From Piscicoccus intestinalis NBRC 104926 (lineage in GTDB: Bacteria; Actinomycetota; Actinomycetes; Actinomycetales; Dermatophilaceae): DNA of 64,000 bases. Below, piece after piece: positions 40,120-48,067 of this stretch. The stretch is from the NCBI RefSeq assembly GCF_001515525.1, contig NZ_BCNQ01000013.1, positions 1 to 64,000 of the forward strand, in the 5' to 3' direction. The notes under the pieces are model-generated. The model was not told the origin of the DNA. It did no database searches and saw only the letters and a list, made by a program, of their open reading frames with translations. The first letter of the stretch is position 1; every line of letters starts with the position of its first letter. The translations under genes and the position numbers were made by a program.

Positions 40120-40322
40120 GGGGCGCTCCGCTCTCGGCCGTGAACGCTCCCCACCGGGCGGGCGCAGACCAGCGCGCGCGTGGTCGGCGTCAGTCCGGCC
40201 GTTGCTCCGGGCTGCGACAAGGAGCGACTGTCGTCCAGTCGAGTCGGCGCAGACAAGCCGTGCCTGAGCGAGATGAGCCGGAAATGTCGCGCTGTCACCG
40301 GCCGGGCCGGAGGAGGGTCAGG

Positions 40323-41636
40323 CTAGGACTGCTCGGCCGCCGCGCGGGCCAACACCCGGCGAACCTCAGCCCGCACTGCGTCCCCCCAACCTCCGACGAT
40401 CCGCCACGCCGGTTCACTGAAGCCTGACCGGCCTCCTCGGATCTGCTCTACCCGTTCGAGAACCCAATCCGCGGTTGCCTGCTCGATGGGCCGGTCGAAC
40501 CCGAAGACCTCCGCCGTCGCAAGCAGGTCAGCGTTCTTGGGCGCGTAGCTCAGCGACACGACCGGTCGATTCATCATGAGCGCGGCGACAACGTTGTGAT
40601 AGCGCGTTGCGATGACCAGGTCGGTCTCTCCGACCGCCTCGAGGAGACCGCGAAGATCCACGATCGAGGGCAGACGCAGGCTGGTCCGCAAGGCCGGACG
40701 GCTACGACGGATGACTTCCTCAACGACCGGCAGGTCGCACGGCTGCCCCACGAGGAAGCGCACGGCGTGCCCCTGCCCCACGAGTCGGTCGACGACGTCA
40801 ACGAGGCACTCGACATACTTTTCGTAGATGGGCCCCTCACCCTCGGCCGACCATCCCCCGTACAACATGACGCCGACACCCACGACCAAACGCTGTGCGG
40901 AGGGGTTCGCGGCCCGGGCCGCCGGCCGCTCCATCCCGAAAACGAGGTCAGGGCAAACGCGCGCGTCCTCGCGTTCCGCACCGATGCCCTTCATGAACTG
41001 CAACGACCCCTCGTCGCGGTATGACACGAGCGTGGCCAATCGAGCCGCCACGACGAACAGCAGGCGGCTCACGGGATTCACCACCGGGCCGGCCCCCACG
41101 GCCAGGAAGGCGAACGGCCGCCGGTAGAGCCGTGCCAGGCCTGTCCACGAGAGCAGGGCGTACGGCATGTTCCACGGGTTCTCACCGAAGTCGTCGAAGA
41201 TGCCCGTCCCGGTGACGACCAGCAGGTCGGCGCTCCGCACGAGGATCGCTGCTTCCCGGAGTCGGCGCACTTCCCCGAGAGCGATGGCCTTGACGATTGC
41301 CCCGCGGGAACCCAGGTTGAGGTACTGCGTCATGTTCTGTCGCATGGGCAGAACGGGCAGATCGAGCAGGTTCCGAGCTCCGTCGGGGAAGGGAGTGGCG
41401 ACCCGGAAGTCGGCGCGGGGGCGTTCGGCACGGATGAGATCGACTGCCGTCGCTAGCGATGCATCGTTGCCGACGTTGCCCGTGCCCACTCCGCAGAGCA
41501 GAACCGCGCGCAACTCCGCCAGGGCGCGCTTCGGTTGACCGGGCGGCCTGAGGACGGTGCCGCCATCACTGTGCGAGGCTGCTCGTGACTCTGCCCTTCG
41601 ACCCGCGCGCGGCCTGACCATCCACATGGGCAGCAC
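40323..41636 (-). CDS. Polysaccharide pyruvyl transferase family protein
   Basis: The 437-residue protein shows the family pattern: AVLLCGVGTGNVGNDASL near the start, TGTGIFDDFG and AVGAGPVVNP. Near the end is the substrate-binding TRYHNVVAALMMNRPVVSLSY with the conserved Arg-x-His. Such enzymes add 4,6-ketal pyruvate to terminal sugars from phosphoenolpyruvate and give the polymer acidic charge. The start is a GTG with an alternative ATG five codons downstream; the first 40 residues are Arg-rich and may not be native. It is divergent from the flippase gene. Confidence 0.85.
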   Translation of the reverse strand: MLPMWMVRPRAGRRAESRAASHSDGGTVLRPPGQPKRALAELRAVLLCGVGTGNVGNDASLATAVDLIRAERPRADFRVATPFPDGARNLLDLPVLPMRQNMTQYLNLGSRGAIVKAIALGEVRRLREAAILVRSADLLVVTGTGIFDDFGENPWNMPYALLSWTGLARLYRRPFAFLAVGAGPVVNPVSRLLFVVAARLATLVSYRDEGSLQFMKGIGAEREDARVCPDLVFGMERPAARAANPSAQRLVVGVGVMLYGGWSAEGEGPIYEKYVECLVDVVDRLVGQGHAVRFLVGQPCDLPVVEEVIRRSRPALRTSLRLPSIVDLRGLLEAVGETDLVIATRYHNVVAALMMNRPVVSLSYAPKNADLLATAEVFGFDRPIEQATADWVLERVEQIRGGRSGFSEPAWRIVGGWGDAVRAEVRRVLARAAAEQS

Positions 41637-41765
41637 GCTATACCCCGCCGTTTCGGACCCGTCCTACGTGCGGCGGCCCTATGCAGGCGACCCTCGCGCC
41701 CGATATTCACCGGTGTCCGGGAGGCTGCCATACTGGCGTCGCCCTGGCTGAGGTGTGGAGGTGAC

Positions 41766-42989
41766 GTGTCCGTTCGGAGGAAGCTCTTCGGCGGTATCGG
41801 CGACTCGGCCTTTTCGGCGCTGGGGACTTTTGCGGTCGGGGCCTACGCGGTCCGCCACCTGCCGGACGCCGGGGTCGCTCTCTTCAGTCTCACCTTGACG
41901 AGCTGGGTGATCGGGGCGGTCTTTCCCCGCGGCCTGGTGCTGACGCCGCTGGAGGTACGCGTCAACCGCGAGTCCAACGGTTCTCTGCCACCGTTCCAGG
42001 CCACCTTCGCCGCCGCTCGTTCGTCACTCGTCGCCGCGGCTCTCGTGGCGGCATTAGGTGGCCTGCCCCTGGCGCGAGAGGTCCCCGTGGCGAGTCTGGC
42101 GTTGATGAGCGCGACGGCCGCCGCGGCCACGGTCGGCACAGCGCTGCTGTCCCACGTCCGGGCGTCGCTGCATATCGCGGGACAGCACGAGGCCGCCGGC
42201 GTCACCGCCTTCCTGAGCACCGCCGTCACCATCGGGGTACTGTTCGCGGGTTCGTTCGCGCCGCGCGGCCCGGTGGACTACGCCCTTCCGTTCGGTGCAC
42301 TGGCGCTCGGCCAACTCGTGGGGGTACCCGTCTGGCGGTGGGCGCAGCATCGCTGCGGCACGGTGAACCCGGGAGTGTTGCCGCCTCTGCGCGAACGCGC
42401 GTTCTTGCTCGTGCCCGTGCTCGTCACCCAAGTCACGATCTATCTGCAGGGCGCCCTAGTGCTGCAGATCCTCGGCAGTTCCGCCAACGCCCACCTCGAA
42501 GGGGCACGGGTGGCGGCCAGCCCCGTATTCGTGCTGGCCAACGGGTTGAGCTGGGTACTATTCCCCGGTCTGGTCCGCGCGATCGGCGCCGGGGCGAACC
42601 TGGGAATTCCCCGCAAGATCGCCGAGCGGATGGGCATCCTTGTCGCCTCCGGGCTGAGCTACGGGCTCGTGCTCCTGCTCAGTGGCAACCTCCTATCCGC
42701 CGCGCTCGGGCGACCTGTCGACGCCCTGCTCGCGGCGGCGCGAGCGGCCGGGTTCGCGCTGGAGGGCGCGGGCAACGTGCACCTGAGCTTCTTCATCGCC
42801 CTGGACTCGTTCCGTCAGCCCGCACTTCTCAGCATCATCGCGGCAGGGGTCTCGCTGCTGACCACTTATGCGCTGCTGTCGCCGTGGGGTGTGTTTGCGG
42901 TACCGGCCGGGCAAGCGGCGTCGGCCGCGGTCACCGCCATGGTCGGGCTGCTCCTCGTGTCTCGGCACCTGCGGCGTCGCTCAGCCTGA
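41766..42989 (+). CDS. Wzx-type polysaccharide flippase-like membrane protein
   Basis: The 407-residue protein has about 12 regularly spaced membrane helices and the SDSAFS-like GDSAFSALGTFAVGAYAVRH opening common to MATE/Wzx-type exporters. The helix-loop rhythm of 20 residues and lack of large soluble domains support a flippase for lipid-linked repeat units. The GTG start has an excellent GGAGG site five bases upstream. It ends 11 bases before the convergent GT4 gene. It is the only Wzx candidate seen in the window. Confidence 0.72.
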   Translation: MSVRRKLFGGIGDSAFSALGTFAVGAYAVRHLPDAGVALFSLTLTSWVIGAVFPRGLVLTPLEVRVNRESNGSLPPFQATFAAARSSLVAAALVAALGGLPLAREVPVASLALMSATAAAATVGTALLSHVRASLHIAGQHEAAGVTAFLSTAVTIGVLFAGSFAPRGPVDYALPFGALALGQLVGVPVWRWAQHRCGTVNPGVLPPLRERAFLLVPVLVTQVTIYLQGALVLQILGSSANAHLEGARVAASPVFVLANGLSWVLFPGLVRAIGAGANLGIPRKIAERMGILVASGLSYGLVLLLSGNLLSAALGRPVDALLAAARAAGFALEGAGNVHLSFFIALDSFRQPALLSIIAAGVSLLTTYALLSPWGVFAVPAGQAASAAVTAMVGLLLVSRHLRRRSA

Positions 42990-43000
42990 ATCGCGCGTGG

Positions 43001-44167
43001 CTAGGCCAGCCCATACCACTGTGTGAGCAGTTCCGGCAGACGCTCCCGACGCCACATGTCGGTGGTCGTCCCGGGCCGACGCAGGGCCTCGGTGACCGCG
43101 TCGGCCAGCGCCTGCGGTGAGTCGTCGCGAGCCACCACCCCGGCGCCGCCCAGGTGGATCGTTGAGTCCGCACCGGTCCGCGGCGGCGCAACCGGGACCG
43201 TGCCCACTGTCTGGGCCTCTGCGATCACCCAGGTAGCCCCCTCGTTGCGCGATGTGTGCAGCAGGACGGCGCTGCGGGCGATCTCGCGCAGGGTGTCTTC
43301 CGGCGTGAGTTTGCCAAGGAAGTCCACCCGTGGGCCGAGTCCGAGCTCGTGGCATCGCCGCCGGAGATCGTCCTCCAGCGGGCCGCTGCCGACGATGGCC
43401 ATCCGCAGATCGCGGTCCTCCAGGAGAGCGAATGCCTGTAGGGCGAGCTCCTGCCGCTTGCGAGGGATCAGTAGGCCCACGTTGATGATGCGCTTGGGGT
43501 TCCGGATGACCTCCTCGATCCCCGCGGGCGGATCGACAACCACGTTCGGACACGCGAGCGCGTTCTTAGCACCCAGACGCAGGAAGACCGGCACGAGGTC
43601 GAGGGTCTGCGCTACCGCGAGGTCGACACCAGCGAGGTTGTAGCGACCCACTGCGGTGCGCATGAGTTGGATGCCGCGTACCCGCAACCCCGGATTGTCG
43701 GGCAACTCCATCGACGAGCTACCCGCGGGGCCGAAGACGAACGTCGGGCTGCTGCCGTCCGGCCGTCGGATCCGCCGCTCGAAGGTCGGCACGGCGACGG
43801 TCGCGAAGGTCACATGGTGGACGACGACGCGGTCCTTCGCCGGCACGTCCCGCAGGTCTGCCTGCACCCTCGACGTGGCGCGCCGCTGCCACCACACGTA
43901 TGACAGCCGGGCCCACTGCCACTGCAGCCGCCGGGCCAACGGGGCCCAGATTGCGACGGGCACCACCTCAAGCCGGTGCCCGGGAACGTCCGCGTCGAGG
44001 GCTGCCCGTAGCTTCCCCAGACGGTGCGACCGCGTGTACAGACGGACGATGCAGTCGTCGCGCCGGGACACCGCGGCCAGAGCCCTGGCGAACTCGGCTC
44101 CGGCCCCCGGCTCGCTGCCCCGGCCCGGCTCGGCGGCGAAGGCCAGGGCGAACACGCGGGTCGTCAT
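43001..44167 (-). CDS. GT4-family glycosyltransferase
   Basis: The 388-residue protein has a GT-B fold. The C-terminal half shows INVGLLIPRKRQELALQAF, MAIVGSGPLEDDL, VDFLGKLTPED and the GT4 nucleotide-binding HTSRNEGATWVIAEAQTVG with the Glu-x7-Glu pair region. The N-terminal half begins VFALAFAAEPGRGSEPG. It transfers a sugar with retention of configuration. It is the last gene of the leftward operon interrupted by the IS3 element, so its transcription may be reduced or driven from within the element. Confidence 0.88.
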   Translation of the reverse strand: MTTRVFALAFAAEPGRGSEPGAGAEFARALAAVSRRDDCIVRLYTRSHRLGKLRAALDADVPGHRLEVVPVAIWAPLARRLQWQWARLSYVWWQRRATSRVQADLRDVPAKDRVVVHHVTFATVAVPTFERRIRRPDGSSPTFVFGPAGSSSMELPDNPGLRVRGIQLMRTAVGRYNLAGVDLAVAQTLDLVPVFLRLGAKNALACPNVVVDPPAGIEEVIRNPKRIINVGLLIPRKRQELALQAFALLEDRDLRMAIVGSGPLEDDLRRRCHELGLGPRVDFLGKLTPEDTLREIARSAVLLHTSRNEGATWVIAEAQTVGTVPVAPPRTGADSTIHLGGAGVVARDDSPQALADAVTEALRRPGTTTDMWRRERLPELLTQWYGLA

Positions 44168-44230
44168 TGTGGACTCGTTTCTCGAGGCGGTGTGGGCATT
44201 AGGGCAATCCTGCCGTCAGACCGGTGACCT

Positions 44231-44443
44231 TCACGGGTACCCCGTGTGCGCCCTCGCCGGCTGCGCCCACTCCCAGGTCATGACGGGGACGGCCGCTGCT
44301 GTCGCACGCAGAGAGATCCCGACGATGACGCCAACCGGCATCATGATGAACTGGTAAACGATCACGTTGTCCGTAATCGCCAGCAGCACCACCGACAGCA
44401 GCGCCATTACGGCGGCCCAGTGCCGCACCTCGTCCTGGGCCCG
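44231..44443 (-). pseudogene. 3' fragment of the IS3-split Wzy-type polymerase gene
   Basis: This fragment encodes the last membrane-spanning part of a polymerase (RHWAAVMALLSVVLLAITD, then a second helix) and ends at a TGA at 44231. It lacks its own start and lies directly beside the left end of the IS3 element. Joining it to the 5' part after removal of the element and one CCCG copy gives a continuous frame (codons for Arg-Ala-Gln-Asp-Glu-Val across the junction). It was therefore one gene before the insertion. Confidence 0.85.
44440..44443 (+). repeat. Target-site duplication (CCCG), left copy
   Basis: CCCG flanks the left end of the IS3-family element and is repeated at 45776-45779 after its right end. 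IS3 elements make 3-4-bp duplications. Confidence 0.8.
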
Positions 44444-44474
44444 TGTGGTTCCCCCCGAATCGTGGAGGACTTTC

Positions 44475-45443
44475 CTATGCGGCTTCCCGGTCGGGGGTCG
44501 CGGTGTTCTCGTAGTTGATGGGACTCATCATGCCCGCCGAGCTGTGCCGACGCTCGTGGTTGTAGAACCCGTAGCACCAGTCCAGCACAACAGCCTGGGC
44601 TTGGGGGGTGTCGGCGAACTCCTGGCGCGAGAGCACCTCCCACTCCAGGGAGCTGAAGAACGCCTCGGCGGCGGCGTTGTCGAAGCACGAGCCAACCCGG
44701 CCCATGGACTGGCGGATGCCGAGCTTGCGGCACAGCTTGGTGAACGGGTTGGCCGTGTAGGTCGAGCCGCGGTCGGTGTGGAAGATGACCCGCTTCGCTT
44801 CGTCCTCGCGCCAGCCGGGCTGGTTGACCGCATCGACACCGCCGCGGGCTGCGACGGCCATCTTGATCGCCGAACAGGCCAGCGCAGCGTCGGGATGCAG
44901 CCCGGTGGCGGCGCCGAGCAGCCGCCGGGAGTACAGGTCGATCACGGTCGCCAGGTACAGCTTCGGTCCGGGCCGGCCGTGCTCGTCGACGGTCGGGATC
45001 TCCGTCATGTCGCCCACCCACCGGGCGTTCGGCCGCTCGGCGGTGAAGTCCCGACGCAGCAGGTCGCCGAACTTCGCAGCGGTCTTGTCCTGCCTGGTCA
45101 GCCCGTTGCGGCGCTTGATCCGGCGGGCGACCAGACCTTGGCGGCGCATCGAGTCCGCCACGGTCTTCTCACTCACCTTCCAGCCGTCATCGACCAGGTC
45201 GGCGCGCAACCGGGGTGAGCCGTGCAGGCCGCGCTTCCTGTCAAACATCACCCGCACCGCTCGGTCGATGGTGTCGCGACGCCGATCGGTCGGCGTGTGC
45301 AGACCGCTGGCAGCTGACGGCCCCGCGGCCCGACCGAGCCACTTGTACAACCACGCCACACTGACGCCCAGCAGGGCACACGTGATCGTGTGTGGCACCC
45401 GGTACTTGGTCCTCTGGTCAGCGATAAAGCGTGCCACGCTCAC
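44475..45443 (-). CDS. IS3-family transposase OrfB (DDE catalytic subunit)
   Basis: The 322-residue protein has an HTH_21-like N-terminal part (KRGLHGSPRLRADL) and the integrase core. The DDE residues lie in VGDMTEIPT, FHTDRGSTYT and SCFDNAAAEAFFSSLE, with the ending YNHERRHSSAGMMSP. I chose the GTG at 45443, which overlaps the orfA stop by GTGA and is preceded by AAGGAGG seven bases upstream. OrfB can thus be made by coupled re-initiation. A frameshifted OrfAB fusion, common in IS3 elements, is also possible because the two frames overlap. Confidence 0.93.
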   Translation of the reverse strand: MSVARFIADQRTKYRVPHTITCALLGVSVAWLYKWLGRAAGPSAASGLHTPTDRRRDTIDRAVRVMFDRKRGLHGSPRLRADLVDDGWKVSEKTVADSMRRQGLVARRIKRRNGLTRQDKTAAKFGDLLRRDFTAERPNARWVGDMTEIPTVDEHGRPGPKLYLATVIDLYSRRLLGAATGLHPDAALACSAIKMAVAARGGVDAVNQPGWREDEAKRVIFHTDRGSTYTANPFTKLCRKLGIRQSMGRVGSCFDNAAAEAFFSSLEWEVLSRQEFADTPQAQAVVLDWCYGFYNHERRHSSAGMMSPINYENTATPDREAA

Positions 45444-45730
45444 TTCGTCGCCTCCTTGACCCACAGGACCACGGATCGCTTGAGGACATCACGCTCCATC
45501 CGCAGCTCGGCGTTCTCCGCACGCAACCGCCTGAGCTCCTCGACGTCGTCCTTCGACAACTCGCCCCGACCCTCGCGAGCCTCCTTGGCGCGAGCCACCC
45601 AGTTGCCCAGGGTTCCCTCGTTCACGCCGAGGTCGCGCGCGATCTGAGCAATCGGCTTCCCGGTCTCTTCGACGATCCGGACAGCTCCCTCACGGAACTC
45701 CCCGTCGTACTTCTTCCGTTTCTCTGGCAT
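45440..45730 (-). CDS. IS3-family transposase OrfA (HTH subunit)
   Basis: The 96-residue protein begins MPEKRKKYDGEFREGAVRI, the usual opening of OrfA. It has a helix-turn-helix (IAQIARDLGVNEGTLGNWV) and a leucine-zipper-like C-terminus (ELRRLRAENAELRMERDVLK). It binds the inverted repeats and multimerises with OrfB. The ATG at 45730 follows GAGG by five bases; an ATG at 45742 would contain that site within the gene. Confidence 0.92.
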   Translation of the reverse strand: MPEKRKKYDGEFREGAVRIVEETGKPIAQIARDLGVNEGTLGNWVARAKEAREGRGELSKDDVEELRRLRAENAELRMERDVLKRSVVLWVKEATK

Positions 45731-46901
45731 CTCGATCCTCATTGTCGATGCCTCTACGGTCCGGGGGGAACTTCACCCGGGCCTTGCGCCAGCACCTGAT
45801 GAGGAGCGCGAACATCCCGCCCCAGAACAGGACAACCCCCACGAAACCCAGGTCGTTGAAGACCCGGAGGTAATCATTGTGGGGGTGGCCAACGCCCGGG
45901 ATGGCAAAGAACCTGTCGATGACTGTCATCGAATCACCGGGGCCGTGGCCCCACACAGGTGTCCTCATCGCGGAGTCGTAGGTGATCTTCCACAGGACGC
46001 TGCGCCCGGACGTGTTCATGCGGATCCCGCCGACCTGTGCGTTGTCTCCCTCGGTGAATCGGGCCAGGATCGGTGGATAGACGGCGACGACCAGCGCCAG
46101 CAGCATCACTCCGGAGATCGAGGCCATGACGACGGCGGGGACGCGCAGTCTCTTGTGGGCCCTCACAGCCAAGAACAGCAACAGCACCAGCGCGACGGCC
46201 AGCGCGGTCCGCGAGAGGCTGAAGAGCAGGACGGCCAGGATGAACAGAGGCCAGAACAGAGACCGTGGTGGGGAATCCGGGTCGACATTACGCCGCTTCG
46301 CGGGCACCAAGACCGCGAGCCCGATCAGTGCCGTCATGGCGTAGGAGCGGTCGCCGATGAACAGGCGATGCCCTCCTTCGCCGGTGTTGAAGATCAGCTG
46401 CTGGATCAGGTACAGCGCCGAACTCGCCACCGCGCACCACGCCAGGTAGCGGATGACGCGGCGGTAGTCGAACCGCAGCGAGGTGGCCGCGACGAGGATG
46501 GCCAGAACGAACATCGCATAACACAGCAGGTTCTGCACGCCCTCGGGCGTCGGGGCCATGGCCAACCGCACGAATCCGTAGATCACGAAGCAGATGAGAA
46601 GGACCGGCGACCTACGGAGCCCTTCGCGCAGTGCGAGCCGGGCCTGCGGTCTCATTCGCCCTCCCGCGACAAGAAGGTTGAGGACGAAGAGGATGCCCAG
46701 CAGCCAGGTCAGCAGGATCGTGATGGCGGCCGATACGGAGTTCGCGCCGAACCGAAGCTGCGTGGGGTAGTCGATGACCAGCACGAAGAACATCGCAGCG
46801 AGCGCCTCGACCGACGGTACGCCCCTGATCAGGCGCATGACGCGGGCCCGCCGGGAGGGGGCATACGCGACGAGCGGCTTGCGACCGACCCCGGTGGCCA
46901 T
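45690..46901 (-). pseudogene. 5' part of the IS3-split Wzy-type polymerase gene
   Basis: Up to 45776 this frame encodes about 375 residues of a Wzy/O-antigen ligase-like protein. It has about nine membrane helices, LFSLSRTALAVAL (SRT motif), MNTSGRSVLWKITYDS, TPVWGHGPGDS and the family-typical GVGHPHNDYLRVFNDLG. After 45776 it runs into the IS3 element and stops at 45690, with about 28 foreign residues. The restored full-length product would be 444 residues. The ATG at 46901 overlaps the upstream GT4 stop by one base. The truncated protein lacks the last helices and is probably inactive. Confidence 0.88.
45776..45779 (+). repeat. Target-site duplication (CCCG), right copy
   Basis: This copy matches CCCG at 44440-44443 and directly follows the right end of the IS3 element. 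Confidence 0.8.
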
Positions 46902-48067
46902 CAGGGTGACCGCCGACTCGCCCGCTCCACCTGGGCCGCCCGGTACACCTCGCCGATGCCATCGACCCACGCCTGCTGCGAGAAGCCCTCCCAGTACCGC
47001 CGGCTTGCCGCGTCCCGATATCGGTCGTGGTCGTCACCCACCGCGGAGACCAGGCGAGGCAGCTCCTCGAAGCGATCGAAGACACGGCCGGAGCCATGCT
47101 CCGCGATGTCGTCGGCGGCGCTGTTGCCGCTGTGCGCCACGACCGGCACACCGGCGGCGAGGCTCTCCAGGTATACCGTCGGCAGCCCCTCGGCGAAGAG
47201 GCTGGGAAAGACGAACCCTGCGTGCCACGGGATCCGAGCCAGCAGCGCCTCACGCGGGAGGGGGCCCCGATACTCCACCGCCCCTCGGCAGAGCCGCGCG
47301 ACCTGCTCCTCGTCGGGCCCGGCCCCGTAGACGAGTAGAGGCACCTCCTGCGGCCACGCCCGCAGCATCGGCACGACACCCTTCTCGGGTGCGAGTCGCC
47401 CGAAGTAGAGCCACGGAGCGTCGCCAGGGTCGGCCGCGCCAGAGGCGCCCTCGTTCGGCTCCACGAAGTTTGGCAGCACGACGGACCGGTCCAGGTGGGA
47501 GTAGCCGGCGTCGGCGTAGATGCCGCGTGCCCGGGGAGCGAGGAAGATGATCCGATCGGCCCGCCTCAGAACGGGATGGGCGTTGACCCCCCCGACGTTG
47601 GCGACGGCCAGCGGTGCGGTGGCCAGCAACGAGGACCGGTAGCACCGATGCCGCAGGGCGGGCATCGGAATCCGGCGGCCCACGCACTCCACGCATTGCG
47701 CCCCGTCCCGCGCAAGCGTGCCAGCGGCGCACAGCGGCCGGTAGTTGTGGATCGTCGCGACGATCGGCCCCTCCCAATGCCCCAGCCAGCGAGTCGAGAT
47801 GTTGGGAAAGAGGTTGTGGATGTGCACGATGTCAGGGCGGGCGGCCCGGAGACGCTCGGTCGGGTCCCAGCCGCGGCCTGTGGCCACGCCCACGGCAGTG
47901 CGTACGGGATACAGCGGGTGCGCCGACAGCTGGTCGGTCGACACGCCGACCTGGGTGACGTCGTATCCGGCCGCGCGCAGCGCCTCCGCCTGCAACCCGA
48001 CGGCCACGTTCTCTCCACTGGGTGCTGAGCCGGAATAGGCGCTGTGCAGGAGGGCGACGCGCATCAT
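46901..48067 (-). CDS. GT4-family glycosyltransferase
   Basis: The 388-residue protein is GT-B fold: N-terminal VALLHSAYSGSAPSGENVAV and DIVHIHNLFPNIS. A Cys-containing insert follows (CAAGTLARDGAQCVECVGRR), then C-terminal FGRLAPEKGVVPMLRAW and PSLFAEGLPTVYLESLAAGVP with the GT4 Glu pair. Proteins of this type with the CxxC-like insert transfer sugars in capsule synthesis. The ATG at 48067 overlaps the previous stop (ATGA); an ATG at 48064 is also possible. It precedes the split polymerase gene, with the stop and start sharing one base. Confidence 0.9.
   Translation of the reverse strand: MMRVALLHSAYSGSAPSGENVAVGLQAEALRAAGYDVTQVGVSTDQLSAHPLYPVRTAVGVATGRGWDPTERLRAARPDIVHIHNLFPNISTRWLGHWEGPIVATIHNYRPLCAAGTLARDGAQCVECVGRRIPMPALRHRCYRSSLLATAPLAVANVGGVNAHPVLRRADRIIFLAPRARGIYADAGYSHLDRSVVLPNFVEPNEGASGAADPGDAPWLYFGRLAPEKGVVPMLRAWPQEVPLLVYGAGPDEEQVARLCRGAVEYRGPLPREALLARIPWHAGFVFPSLFAEGLPTVYLESLAAGVPVVAHSGNSAADDIAEHGSGRVFDRFEELPRLVSAVGDDHDRYRDAASRRYWEGFSQQAWVDGIGEVYRAAQVERASRRSP

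Larger units (their letters stand above)
44444..45775 (-). mobile_element. IS3-family insertion sequence, complete, 1332 bp
   Basis: The terminal inverted repeats start with TG, as expected: TGTGGTTCCCCCCGAAT at 44444 and, reverse complemented from 45775, TGAAGTTCCCCCCGGAC; 20 of the first 25 positions match. A CCCG duplication flanks both ends. It carries orfA and orfB of a DDE transposase and interrupts the Wzy-type gene in the same orientation. Confidence 0.93.

Noticed and set aside
45879-47330. Long plus-strand frame opposite the split Wzy gene and GT4 gene
   Set aside because: It is Gln/His/Arg-rich, spans two real genes on the other strand and has no domain.
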